Shown one piece after another: positions 1-10,317 of a DNA stretch of 64,000 nucleotides. The stretch is taken from positions 563,928-627,927 of the forward strand of contig ML976981.1 of NCBI GenBank assembly GCA_010015675.1, in the 5' to 3' direction. Numbering within the stretch: position 1 is the first letter of the stretch; every line of letters begins with the position of its first letter. Under the pieces are notes generated by a model that was not told where the DNA came from, did not search any database, and worked only from the letters and a program-made list of their open reading frames with translations. Source of the DNA: Byssothecium circinans. Its lineage: Eukaryota > Ascomycota > Dothideomycetes > Pleosporales > Massarinaceae. The position numbers and the translations under genes were made by a program.

Positions 1-22
1 ACCTCTTGGGCTTGGGACCGCG

Positions 23-676
23 ATGAGTGAAGGGGAGCACGAGAATGAGAGCGAGAGCAACAATCTCGCCTATCGACTCGTCCTAGACCCTCGAGCTTTG
101 GCACCGACACTGAACCCGTGGATGATGGGCCGAAAGTTCCTACCGCCATGTATGCTGTACATCAACCTCCATGGCCCGAGGGTTAGTACTATGGTACAGC
201 TTGGACGGTTACAGTATTCCGCCACCGCTTCTGTCGACGTATGCGCCTCTCTGTCGAAGGATGGAGCTGATATCATCGACGCCTATGGCAGCACCGACGC
301 TGAATCCAACGAGAAAATCGACCATAAGGGTGCAATACCAGCATCACCCCGCGCGGAAGCAGCATGGAACGAAACCAACTTCGTCGTAGTCGTCGAAGTC
401 GACGACTCTGGCACGCTAAACACATGCCCCGTCTTCATCGTGTGGAACACGACACCGCTCTGCCCGGATGGTGAACGGTATTCCAAGTCCCTCTTTGGAG
501 TACTGCCAGGTTTGTTTCCTCAGGAAGAAGCCAGCGCCTTCAAGATCGCAGATAAGTTGGAAGATTTGGGGGAAGAAGGGATGTTCAAGGTCGAGGACCT
601 TGGACGGAGGGGCAGTGAGCCGGTGAATATTATGGGTATTGTTCCCAGGGACATTAAGGCCTTTTCAAAAGCTTGA
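23..676 (+). CDS. Uncharacterised protein, possibly 5'-truncated by the window edge
   Basis: The open frame of 217 aa begins with ATG at 23 (MSEGEHENES). The frame stays open upstream to base 2, so the true start may lie outside the window. The N-terminus is acidic and polar. The middle holds a hydrophobic beta-like stretch (FVVVVEVDDSG, then CPVFIVWNTTPLCPDGERY) and the C-terminus is charged and ends in AFSKA. I recognise no family, signal peptide or membrane segment. Codon use and the lack of internal stops support real coding. The next supported gene is about 1 kb away on the opposite strand, so context gives no hint of function. Confidence 0.55.
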   Translation: MSEGEHENESESNNLAYRLVLDPRALAPTLNPWMMGRKFLPPCMLYINLHGPRVSTMVQLGRLQYSATASVDVCASLSKDGADIIDAYGSTDAESNEKIDHKGAIPASPRAEAAWNETNFVVVVEVDDSGTLNTCPVFIVWNTTPLCPDGERYSKSLFGVLPGLFPQEEASAFKIADKLEDLGEEGMFKVEDLGRRGSEPVNIMGIVPRDIKAFSKA

Positions 677-1702
677 CGAATGGTACTCTGACCAGGAGTT
701 CGTTTTTCGGATTGTGGTGGATGCATTGTGGTCTTCTTGTTTCTAGATAGGCGAGCTGCGAGGATTGAAGCTTTCGTGCGGGTAGACTTTTCCACAGGTT
801 TGTCGTGGGTGATGGGTGTAGCGATGGTTGGGTATATAACAACGATCTCTTTCTCAAACTGTTGCTTCGTTTCATTCCATGGATTAATTCTGACAGGGTT
901 ACTTCATAACGACCCACCTCTTCATCTCTTTCTAAACCATGTTTAATCCAGAGCCCATCAGCGAGATCCATCGACATCGGAAGAACCCTTCTCCCACTGC
1001 AGTAACTTTCGAAGCCCTCACCGCGCCGATGTGGCTTGCCAAACACCAGCCGTGCAACACAACTTCTCGGTGAAAAGGTCCTCCTGGTAAATAACAAAAT
1101 GGTTACAGGTAACTTTTCACGTAAGTACTATGCATTGTATCCAACTTGAAAACCCGTCGCGAAGGATATGATGAGGCCTAGTTGCCGACGTTTCTCTACC
1201 ACCAGACAACATCCAAAAACCACAGGATGTCAATGGCATCCTCTAGTCTATTCATCATCCGTCTCACTACCACATGACTGCCCGCCGCCAGGCCATCATC
1301 GCCGCCCACCAATTCGGGAACTGCCATGGCAATTAGAACGGCCGTGCCGGGCAGTACTCTGGCAGCAGCCAATTGCTCGGTACCTGCTCCAATGGGAGAC
1401 TTTTAGAATGCCCTTGCAAACGATGCGGCAACAAGCTGCTTGATAATGGATGTGATGGGGATGGGAACCGGGAGATCTGCAGGCGGGGGACGTCCAAAGG
1501 CTGTGCCGGCACTTGAAATGATTTTGAGAGGGTGCAGATCCATTAGGCAAAATAGAAGAGAGGTTACGGTAGAGCAGTGTCTAACTGACCCGTAGTCTTT
1601 CGTTTCGCTAATGTAGAGCCATTTCAATCGTGTGGTATCGGTTTCCATACCAAAATTCCAAATCATGACACGGTCGCAAAGACGCAGACGTGATCAAGTT
1701 TT
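677..1702. other. Intergenic, no supported gene
   Basis: About 1 kb without a convincing coding region. A 44-codon ATG frame at 939-1073 (MFNPEPISEI...) and several frames of 60-150 codons exist. None has recognisable motifs or good splice partners. Confidence 0.5.
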
Positions 1703-3211
1703 TCACACTCCGTCTTTGGTCGACTCCTTCACTCTTCTACTGACCGGCGACCCAGTGTTCACGACACTCTCTTCCGCAGTCTTGACCACTTTGATTCTCT
1801 GAGTGCTAGGCATATCGAACGGGCTCGTGCGACTATGAGTCGATCTCGGAACACCTAGCCCGTCTCCCTTGCCCGGTGTAGCTAACGGATCCATCGAAAC
1901 CTCATTTTGTAGAGGCTGAGTAAGCGGATCCGTGCAGAAAATTGCGAGTAGCTTTTCTACAACATCACGGAGTCGATCGGGTTGTGAGTGTAAAGGCTTG
2001 GTAGTGATGTGCTTTCTCAAAGCGAGCGCGGCGCCTTTATACGTTTGGTGGTAGACGAGTTTGTATTCTTCGTCTTTGGCGGCTTCCTCAGCCGCAGTTT
2101 CTTCGCTCAACTGCTCCTGATCTATGCCGGGCGCCACTGAGCCTCTGCGCGATTTGCTCTTCTTGCGCTGCTGGAAACCATGCATACGCATCGCTGTCAT
2201 GACTACCCGCGACAGGGCTTCTTTATTTCTTGATTCCGTTGTTGGCTCTTCTGGCTGCACGGGTACAGTAGCGACCTGAGATAAAGTAGACCGTTTTGTT
2301 TGACTTTCCGAAGCGCCTTTCCTACTCAGAGGTCGCGCGTCAGAAGAGATACTAGGCGATCGCGAAAGTGGCCTTGAGGGTGGTCGTGATCCTGCGGAAC
2401 TGGGCCTCGATTCTGGAAAGAGTAGTGCTTTTGCGTCTGTCGAGACAGACTTTCGATGACAATATGCGCGCTGGCTCTCTTGTTCTTTCGCAATTGCAGC
2501 AGCTGCAAGCCTAGCCTTTTTCCGAGCCGCGGCGGCTTCTTCAACAAGATCGCGCTTTCTTTTAGGAGATACCGGCGTAGTATCGGGTCTATGTTGTGAA
2601 GGCAGGAATTGCGGCGGGATATCGGTATGCGGGTCTGAGCCATTGAGGGCGGGAGACAATGGCGGAATTCCGCGAAGAGCGTCCTGGTAGAGGAGATCGG
2701 ATGAGAGCGGTAGAGCGTGTATTTTGAGTTCGGGACGTTCTTCCTGTTCGCCCTCTACCTGCGGGGCTTCGGGTGAAGAAGACGGCGGTGTGGGTAGTAC
2801 TACAGCTCCATTCGAATGCGCGGTAACTGTACCATAGAATAATATCTCGGTAATCCTCAATCCAGTGGCCTTAATATGACCTTCTTTCACCTTGGCCAGA
2901 AACCCAATTGGCGCTTGCGACCTCGCGTGTGCCCACCATTTCTGTGCAGTAACATCTCCAGCGGTTGTGGTTGGCGCGCTCGACAGTATAGACGCAAACC
3001 ATTCCTCGGTAGCTTCAGAGCTGGTCCAAACATCGAGACTCGGTCCGGCAGCGAGGTATAGCGGTACACGGGAGGTATCCACGGTCGAGAGAAAGCGGAG
3101 CGAGGCGGTGGAAATGATCGGTGCTGACGGAACATTGTGCGATGCGAAGCCGACGTCATTAATTGTTGTGCCATCGGGGAGGCAGATGCCTCCATTCCAG
3201 ATGTCGGCCAT
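1703..3211 (-). CDS. Sld7-like DNA replication initiation protein (Sld7 C-terminal domain)
   Basis: Single-exon gene of 502 aa. I start it at the ATG at 3211 (MADIWNGGICLPDG); the frame runs further upstream but without an ATG. The N-terminal third is globular. The middle is disordered and rich in Ser, Pro, Arg and Lys, with a basic coiled segment (KRKRDLVEEAAAARKKARLAAAA). A conserved C-terminal block at about residues 330-430 carries NKEALSRVVMTAMRMHGFQQ and YKLVYHQTYKGAALALRKHI, which I recognise as the Sld7 C-terminal domain of filamentous fungi. In yeast Sld7 binds Sld3 and helps load Cdc45 at origins. The family call rests on remembered motif similarity, so a domain search should confirm it. 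The tail after the domain has an STPGK-like low-complexity stretch. Confidence 0.72.
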   Translation of the reverse strand: MADIWNGGICLPDGTTINDVGFASHNVPSAPIISTASLRFLSTVDTSRVPLYLAAGPSLDVWTSSEATEEWFASILSSAPTTTAGDVTAQKWWAHARSQAPIGFLAKVKEGHIKATGLRITEILFYGTVTAHSNGAVVLPTPPSSSPEAPQVEGEQEERPELKIHALPLSSDLLYQDALRGIPPLSPALNGSDPHTDIPPQFLPSQHRPDTTPVSPKRKRDLVEEAAAARKKARLAAAAIAKEQESQRAYCHRKSVSTDAKALLFPESRPSSAGSRPPSRPLSRSPSISSDARPLSRKGASESQTKRSTLSQVATVPVQPEEPTTESRNKEALSRVVMTAMRMHGFQQRKKSKSRRGSVAPGIDQEQLSEETAAEEAAKDEEYKLVYHQTYKGAALALRKHITTKPLHSQPDRLRDVVEKLLAIFCTDPLTQPLQNEVSMDPLATPGKGDGLGVPRSTHSRTSPFDMPSTQRIKVVKTAEESVVNTGSPVSRRVKESTKDGV

Positions 3212-4022
3212 GGTGGGTGTAATATGTGCTAGTGGGACAGGTTTAAAGTTGTTCCAAGGTCGGAGTGACGCGCTGAGAAAACGCGCTAATTTACGCGAAT
3301 GCACGTGATGAATTTGACCTCGGGATCCCGAGCACCTTGGAATCCAATCTGAATTCTTCACAAATGCAGAGCTTCACACAGAGTTAGATTTTACGCTAGT
3401 GGGATAGTGTGACATAAACATAGGCGCTTAGGTCGGCTGCATTATTCACGCATCGTGCGAGAGTGCTACTGTTTGTCACGTGGTGAAGCATTCACTCCGT
3501 AGGCTCGATTTAGCTTAGCACTCGTTTGAAATATGGCATCACCTCTTCTTCAAAGCATCAGCAAAATCCTTGTGCCTATCGCAGGAATCATCGCGATGTG
3601 TCGAAGATTCGAATCTATTGACTTTCTAAACAACTGGACAGTGGTGCTCAAACATTACAATGCTTGCAGAACCCCGAGAGTAGTTGTGCTAGCAGCCATA
3701 CGAAAGCCAGCGAACCAATGAGGCAAATACGGAGGCACGCTTACCGCATTTAGAAGCATTGGTGAAGTGAACTCCTGACAATCATCAAGCAAGGGCGGAA
3801 TACAAGGACATCATTACACATATACATAGGTCACAGCAGGGTCTCACAAAGAAGTGTCATGGTGGCCACCAATTTTTGATTGCAATACGGTAAAGACTGT
3901 GCGTTCGTGCTGTGAAGACTTCCGAGCAAAGAGAACTCGCCAACCGTTCAGTCACTTCCACGACCAGGGGTCCATTCATATGCACCTCATCGCCTTTCCT
4001 TCCTCATTCCTCCGATTGCAGT
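3212..4022. other. Intergenic, no supported gene
   Basis: Holds the 5' flank of the Sld7-like gene and the 3' flank of the SMP gene. A 62-codon plus-strand frame at 3533 has no recognisable features. Confidence 0.5.
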
Positions 4023-4264
4023 CTACTTCTTCTCTTGACCACCCTTTGCAGCCACATTGGCGTTCTTGTCAGCCGATGACTGCGCGCGAGAAGCGAAGGT
4101 TCCGGCCCCATCGTTCCCGGCCTTGGCCTGAGAATAGTCAGTACATAATCTCATGCAGCGTTATTCATCAGTGGGCTTACCTGGGTAGACTGAATCCGAG
4201 AGGCATCGGCCTGCGTCATAGGCTTTCCGCTTGAAGCGTTGTTGTTGCTGGCGTTTCCAGACAT
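4023..4264 (-). CDS. Small SMP (seed maturation protein-like) domain protein, 62 aa, two exons
   Basis: Exon 1 is 4181-4264 and exon 2 is 4023-4127, joined across a 53-nt phase-0 intron (4128-4180) with a GTAAGC donor and a CTCAG acceptor. The protein starts MSGNASNNNASSGKPMTQAD, continues through ASRIQSTQAKAGNDGAGTFA and ends in GGQEKK. The SRIQSTQAKAG...FASRAQSSAD pattern is the short SMP motif found in many small fungal proteins and related to plant seed-maturation/LEA proteins. It is predicted to be hydrophilic, disordered and cytosolic or nuclear, with a likely role in desiccation or stress tolerance. That role is inferred from the family, not shown here. Splice signals and frame continuity are clean. 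Confidence 0.85.
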
Positions 4265-4640
4265 TTTGATGCCGTTGTTTCGTTGGTTGGGACGAGTGAA
4301 TTGAAGATGTTGTGTTGATCGTTAAGACGAGATTATGGAGTGCAGGAGTGAAATCTGAGATGCCACGACCATTGGAAAAGTGCGGGATTTTGGGTGTTCT
4401 TTATACCTGTGCGAGGTGTGGGAGCTTGCTCCATGATGTTTGTGTTGCGTTGAGGCAAAATATCTGGGGTCGTAAATTGCGGTGAAGATTGTCGTTTTCC
4501 AATATCTGTTGACTGGTCCCCACGGTTACTTGCTGAACTGTACCACAAAGAATTTTATTGCCGTTTCACATTGAGAAATGCTCGTTCTGTGTCATGTTCT
4601 TCATTTTGATCCATCACGACTGTACTACCGATAATCGCAC
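4265..4640. other. 5' flank of the SMP gene
   Basis: About 375 bp upstream of the SMP start. It is presumably promoter and 5' UTR; no specific site could be assigned. Confidence 0.4.
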
Positions 4641-4649
4641 GTTTGCTCG

Positions 4650-5265
4650 AAAATGATCAAGCCATTGCTGTTGCCCCAACAAATCCACCAGATGTTTTTC
4701 CGCTACTAATCATACCACTTAGTTTGGGAGACATGGTGCTGAACTCGGACGTCGTGGGCGATAAAGGCGTCAAGGCTGCTGCCTGGTTGTTGTGCTCCGC
4801 CGTCTTGTTACATCGAAGCTCCGTCCCGGCTACGAAGAAGTCGGCACCCGCTCCAAGACGTCGTACCGATCTCCATAGACGATTCTGGCCTTGCTCGATG
4901 CAACGATCGGTTCATTTACGACGGCCTCCTTGTGTTCGGCGATCTTATAAAGGAGGTGATCCTCCAAACAGCCATTCAAGCGTCACTGAAGCGCATTGAG
5001 ATTTTCATTCTGCTTTCTTCAGTTTAACCATCCCAGGGTGCATGCCATCCTTGATCAGCTCGACCACCTTACCATAAACGTCGATCAGCATCTTGGCTTT
5101 CGGGAGATCAGCACCTGTCTCCGAGTCCTCGCAGATCTTGTAACATTACCCCGCGTTGAGAGCTTGGGCAAGCTTGTTGAACGAAGCACAAAGCTGGGGT
5201 CGGAACGCGGATGCGGGAATGGCAAACTAAATTGTGGGGGAACGACGTGTTTGGATAGCTCAAAG
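4650..5265 (-). pseudogene. Decayed coding remnant, unidentified
   Basis: Reading right to left on the minus strand, coding-like stretches sit in different frames. From about 5250 to 5000 the frame reads FRPQLCASFNKLAQALNAG, then a TAA, then CYKICEDSETGADLPKAKML and DVYGKVVELIKDGMHPGMVK, ending KKAE-stop. From about 4955 to 4830 another frame reads DHLLYKIAEHKEAVVNEPIV and KARIVYGDRYDVLERV. From about 4850 to 4660 a third reads GADFFVAGTELRCNKTAEHN. The composition looks coding, but at least one in-frame stop and two frame changes separate the blocks. No simple intron set restores one frame. I do not recognise the family. A spliced intact gene is possible but less likely. Confidence 0.33.
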
Positions 5266-5909
5266 TTCCAGCCAATAGCCTCTGGCCTGTGAGTAATCAC
5301 TTTGGGTCTGGAGTTATTTTCGGAATCTGAGGAGGCACACGTATTGGAGTTACATTCATGAACTGGATATCGCGGCATCTATGCTGCTAGGAGCCATTGG
5401 GTTCTTTGTATTTTGTCCAGACAGACCAGGGGGGCCAGTAGGTTCGCAGGTGATGTGGAAATACAAAATGATAAACGGTGTCTACTTTTGAACAAGGTGA
5501 GCGCCGAAGTGTGGATTTTTGTGCGTGGTCAGGTCGACTCCCAGAAACTCTACGATTATGTCAGCTCTGGGAAGCTTTACTGCTGAAAGAGGCGTCAGCT
5601 TTGCGTTCCTGACCTCGGATTCAAGAGCGTTATGGTGACTCATGATATTGTTGTGGAGGTAGCATGAGGGAATGTGTGAATTGATCGTGCGTGTACCTCA
5701 GTGCCTGTACTTACATGAGTAATGAACTCGGTGTTAAGAAATTCAGGTGTCCGAGTTGTGCAGTTGAACGTGCTGGGGCATGAATGTATTGATAATGGTC
5801 CTATTAAATTTCCTCCCAAATTATCAACGTGGTTCTCATGACTCAGAAAATACTCCCGTTCCCAGCGGGGTCCAGGAGCAGATATTTTCTGCAAGCTTTT
5901 CCTCCCCCT
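5266..5909. other. Intergenic, nothing supported
   Basis: About 640 bp with only short frames lacking motifs or splice partners. Confidence 0.45.
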
Positions 5910-6772
5910 TCAATCACCAAAGTACCTCGCACGAATAACCGCCGGGTTCGTTGGCGGCATCACACTAAGCCCATCCCTCGGTAACCTCGTCGCCGGCGAG
6001 AGATGCACAGGAGGAAAGCTCAACAATCCAGTAACAGCATCCTCTCTCGCCATCCCCACGCGCCATACAGGAAGATCTCGCTTCCCAAGGAAGAGGTCAG
6101 CCAGCGACTCCACGTACCTGCTCTCCAGATACCCGTACATATCGCCATATCCAACCTGGACCTCATTGCCGCTGGCATCCTGCTCGGCGCGGTTGTTGAT
6201 CAGGTACCCGCTCATGGCTGGATGGATACCGTACGCAAGTCTACTGTGGAAAGCGATTGCGTCTGGGCGCGGATCCGCGATGGCTGCTTGAAGTCGCCGG
6301 CATCGGACGTTGAGCACGCCGTGCTGACTCTCTATGGCATTAAGTGCTTTGTCATTCTCCATTTGATATTTTCCGGTATTGTTCAGTTGGATGAGGTCAT
6401 TGGCTGCGGTCTCGCCGTTGTCGGTATCCGCATGGACTTTTTAGCAGCTGATGACTACCACGATGTCATTTGGCTCGAAGGCGACGACCATTCCTGTACC
6501 TCGGTATTCGGTGTCGATGGCCTCAACGGTGTGATAGAGGAATTTTGGGCGACCGGTGCCGACGGGGTCTTTGTCGATGTCGAGGGGTTCGGTCTTGGAC
6601 CATGGTATTAACCACCAGTTGTTGGGGATGGCGGCTGGGAAGGACTTGACGGCTTCGTAGTTCCAGCCGTTGGGTTCTTGCTTCCGCCTTTTTGGGTCAG
6701 TAGCTGTGTGGACTGCGATGGAGAGGTAGAGTACTTAAAACCGAGAGGTTTGTTTGCGGAAGATAACGACAT
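5910..6772 (-). pseudogene. Uncharacterised gene with an in-frame stop (pseudogene or misread intron)
   Basis: A minus-strand frame is open for about 270 codons ending at 5910 except for one TAA at 6441-6443. Upstream of the stop it reads PNGWNYEAVKSFPAAIPNNW and EAIDTEYRGTGMVVAFEPND. Downstream it reads NDLIQLNNTGKYQMENDKAL, LAYGIHPAMSGYLINNRAEQ and PPTNPAVIRARYFGD-stop. The stop could be a CAA-to-TAA change. It could also lie in a 48-nt intron from a GTAGTC donor to a weak GAG acceptor, which would preserve frame. The 5' end is unresolved: an ATG at 6772 (MSLSSANKPLG) is in another frame near an A-run, so a frameshift or a very short intron is needed. The protein family is not recognised. 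The start coordinate is provisional. Confidence 0.4.
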
Positions 6773-7756
6773 GTCGAAGTGCTCATAGGATTCTAGGACA
6801 GTTAGACAGTATCCTCAAATTGAACTGGTAGAGAGAATGACAGCTTACTTTGGTCTGAGAATATGTGTTGCTATAAGGGGGCGAAGAGAGTGAATATCTG
6901 AGGCGGACTGTGTGTGATGATATACAAGTCTCGGTGCGAGAGAAGCAGTGTTTATACTTCCGCAGGCCTGACGCTAAGAGTATGAACTCAAGGGGAGCGT
7001 TTGTTGAAGCGTCAAGAAAATCGAGAAGATTGAAGGTGATCTTGATCAGACGACCAAATCCTTGTTAAAGGAGGTTCGCAAGCCATAGTCAACTTGCCTC
7101 CCCCAGGAAGCCTCCCGTTCACCTCGGAATAGTAGCTTCGTTGAGGAGAGAACCAATATTTACCTTGCGAGTAAGTGCTTGTGAAGCGATCAGAATGGGA
7201 GTGAATGGGAAGGTGCTTATACATCGGTAACGTGAAGCTGGCTGGCTATGCCTATCTTTACGAGGGAGACTGGCAAACTTGAATGACCCCGCCTCCAAGT
7301 CACATTCACTAAATCACTTCACTACGATATAAACAATAGGCGAAGATGATAAAGGATGGCTTTAAACAAAGACATCGTAAGCGATGGTGACGTCTAACAC
7401 CTGCTTCAAGTCAGTCATCAACTTCTCCATAATAATCATTTATCTTATGGTTGTTCGAAGAGCAATATCCAGTTCCCGATACAAACGATAGATATATTGA
7501 GGGAATAAAAAGAGTGGAAGCTCATGATGATAAGCAAATCCAAAAGAGACCGATACTCCATAAGAAGGCTGAGGTTAATCTGAAACCCATCGCAGATTGA
7601 GCGAAGAGAATCGCATATGATCGACAATGTCATCAGCTTTGACATCAACTTTGAGGTTATTATTGCACAGTTGCTCTTTCCCGTTAACCATGATGCCGCC
7701 GTTCAAGCGATGGCATGAACGTGCCTTTGCCCGGAGCGCATCTGTCGCAGCAGTTA
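6773..7756. other. Intergenic, nothing supported
   Basis: About 980 bp between two minus-strand loci. A 70-codon frame at 7012-7224 has no motif support. Confidence 0.45.
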
Positions 7757-8659
7757 CTAACCCTTTCCCGCCACGTTCTTCGAAACTTTGTGGAAGGCGA
7801 TACTGCACAGCAAAGCCACCGTGATCGTCCACGGCATGATCTTCAAGATCACTTCACGGAGATCTCCTCGGCAGCCCATGCCACCAACCCCACCGGCTAC
7901 GATTCCTCCAAACAGAAACCAATCTTTGTATCGATCCTTATGATACATGTGATTTATCATCGTCGCAGCCGCTGTGAAGACTAAGGTCGAAGCAATCTCA
8001 TGGCCAATACGATTCGGTTCCGGATCGGGCTGCACCACAAGCTCGGCTGAGTTGTCATGCCGCAGCCGAGTTTCGAACAAAAGAATATGCCACAGTTGCA
8101 TAAGTTGTCCCATGTCAAGAATGGATCCAAGAATCAATGCAATACACCATGTGGTTGCGATCGCTCGTAGGATTGACCGGGACAGAGCGGATATCCATGG
8201 CGGAGATAAATCTTCCTCATCGTCATCCGCAAAATTGCCCAAGTCTGCGACTAAGCGGGTTTGATTAGCACTGATGTCTTTCCCCAGGGACACGATGGTG
8301 AACAAACTGTCGCGAATCCCCCAAGTGAAAGCCGTCCGTTGATCTTTCTCGTGTTCCTTTCCCAAGAATACCCTCCTGTAGATCGCACACGCATGTTCGG
8401 CTTTGCTCTGAAATTTTGAGAAGCCAAAATCCGCCATATTGAAGCGCTCAGAACTGTCGTGATCATTGCGTGTCTTATCGAACCACAGGATGTTGTCTGG
8501 TTTGATATCGCCGTATCTGCTATAACGCAGTTAGCAACTGTTCCGGTTCAGGTCTCAAGAAAGCTGTGGAAATTTGACATACCCATATTTCTTTTCACCT
8601 TGAATGTTCGAAACCACTCGCTTCTCGAACGTATTCCATACATGACATATCCACTTCAT
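7757..8659 (-). CDS. Truncated protein-kinase core joined to a four-helix membrane region
   Basis: Exon 1 is 8583-8659 and exon 2 is 7757-8519, with a 63-nt intron (GTATGT donor, GCTAAC branch site, TATAG acceptor). The product is about 279 aa. Near residues 27-34 it has YGDIKPDNILWF, the kinase catalytic loop with the usual His or Arg replaced by Tyr. Near residue 55 it has ADFGFSKF, the DFG motif. The whole N-lobe (glycine loop, VAIK lysine, alpha-C) is absent. After DFG the sequence leaves the kinase pattern, with no APE or substrate-binding lobe, and runs into about four hydrophobic segments (LRAIATTWCIALILGSILDM, IASTLVFTAAATMI, FLFGGIVAGGVGGMG, KIMPWTITVALLCSIAF). Catalysis is unlikely. 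It may be a decaying relic of a fungal kinase-like gene or a genuine fusion; transcript data would decide. Confidence 0.5.
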
Positions 8660-9345
8660 GATGTTCGAACTCGATGCATGCGTGGGCGCAAGGCCACGGG
8701 CGGGGATGGAGGCGTGGAAAAAAAGAGCGGCAGCGTCACAAGAAGAGCCGCTGAAAAAATGCAGAATCGGCCTTGTGATCTGCCTTCCGGTGAGCGAGCC
8801 ATTATATGCACATGTAAATCAAGTTGCACTGCAGGAAATCACAGCAGGATTGGCCTCAGCCTGATGACCCTAGGCTAAAACCAGCCAATTTCCTGCGCAC
8901 TTGCTCAGCCTCGTGTGCATTTTCGACCAGTTGTTTCCACTAAACATACGACACGTACCGTAGGCGCAGTATAATGGCGTACTCGTGTGCCTTGAGTGCC
9001 TCATTTCCTTGACCGGTCCCTGGGAAGCCGTCGCAACCGCCTGTGGGCATTCAGTGGGCCATTAGAGTCCGGCCGTGCCCCAACATGAGGCGTCTCGAAC
9101 GTCCCATCTTCGAACTTCCCTCATTGTGCTTGTCTCGACAGTAGCCCATTGTGCAAAGGTTTGAAACGTCGAAGGCAACGTCCCTGCAAAAAGAGAAAGA
9201 CTACAAAATGCTTTGCCTCTTGATGTCCGGTAAGTGGTTTCAATCAAAAAAACATGAGAGGGGTTAACTTTCGATAGTCATCATCATATTCTGTTCCCCC
9301 TTCGATTTCTCGGTGAGGGTTTCCGACAACGGTTCCATTGAGAAG
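8660..9345. other. Intergenic, nothing supported
   Basis: A divergent spacer of about 690 bp between the kinase chimera (minus) and the membrane-protein gene (plus). It probably contains both promoters; no assigned sites. Confidence 0.45.
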
Positions 9346-10134
9346 ATGGCCACAAAAGAGACTGCCTCACATCTCATCGACAAAGCCAGCCTTGGGCTTG
9401 AGAGAGAGCATTACCTGTTCTCACCTTCTAAGAAATGGCGCAGCCTCCGACATTTAGCGACGGGTCTATTGGTGCTTGCTATCGTAGCTCTTGTCGCGCC
9501 CGTGGCAGCAGTCGATACTGAACTGGTTCACCTTGGATCTGTCGCCGTCGCACACGTCGTCAATCCCACGTATGCATTCGCTCCGGCACCAGTTTCGGAT
9601 CCAGAATACGTCCCGAGAATCGCGGCTGGGACATTTGCGGGAATGCTCTTCATATTGGGTGGATATCTCGCTGGCGCGGCAAGGAGCTTGCTGGGCCCAC
9701 TGATGGGTACGACGAGCGTGCTGTGGTTCATTATGCGTAACGACAAAGAAGTGCCAGCGCGGCTGTCTTGGATGTGAGTCAATGTTGGTGCATGTCGTGG
9801 AAAGGGTGGCACTGATTTGATGCTGTAGTGTCCTTGGCGCATGGTCGATTTTTACACTGGTCTACCTTACCCTCCAATGCAGAAGGGTCGCCTATCACAA
9901 GCTGTAAGTTTCTGTGCGTTTGGAATTGAATATAGGCCACTGACCTATTCAAGCTATGTGCTCTTGACTGTTGCCTCTGCAAGTACATGTCTCTGCATCA
10001 TGGGTTTGGCACAAAAGTCGTCGATCGAGGGCGGTTTGGTCACTGCTATTCCACCATGTACGTCTTTCGCAGCGTATGCCGTGGCTTTCTTTTTCCCAAA
10101 TCGATCGCGGCGTCGACAGGTGGAATTGGTGTAG
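9346..10134 (+). CDS. Small multi-pass membrane protein, family copy 1
   Basis: Three exons: 9346-9773, 9829-9903 and 9954-10134, with GTGAGT and GTAAGT donors and TGTAG and TTCAAG acceptors. The product is 227 aa, starting MATKETASHL. About five or six hydrophobic helices are visible: one near residues 36-55, then segments around GTFAGMLFILGGYLAG, LLGPLMGTTSVLWFIMRND, IVLGAWSIFTLVYLTLQC, YVLLTVASASTCLCIMG and VTAIPPCTSFAAYAVAFFF. The C-terminus is basic (NRSRRRQVELV). There is no enzyme motif. A clear paralog lies at 23042-23798 with the same exon plan: exons 2 and 3 are 75 and 181 nt in both. The family appears uncharacterised; transport or channel roles are speculation. Confidence 0.83.
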
Positions 10135-10317
10135 ATTGGATTGCTGGGAACTCCGACACGACATTATGGATTATTACGACATCATAAACCATGAAAACCC
10201 TGAAACTGGATCCACTCCAATACACATCGCCCGTTTCGCAGCCCTCGAGATCATTGCATGTATTGGATGGTATATCTAGTGGGACTATACATTAACAAGC
10301 AGAGTGAAGACTGCGGT

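Noticed and set aside
654..1443. Several open frames of 60-147 codons on both strands
   Set aside because: No ATG-anchored coding pattern, motif or splice chain; composition looks like intergenic sequence.
6003..6611. 202-codon plus-strand open frame
   Set aside because: It is antisense to the disrupted 5910-6772 locus, whose minus frame has more protein-like sequence.
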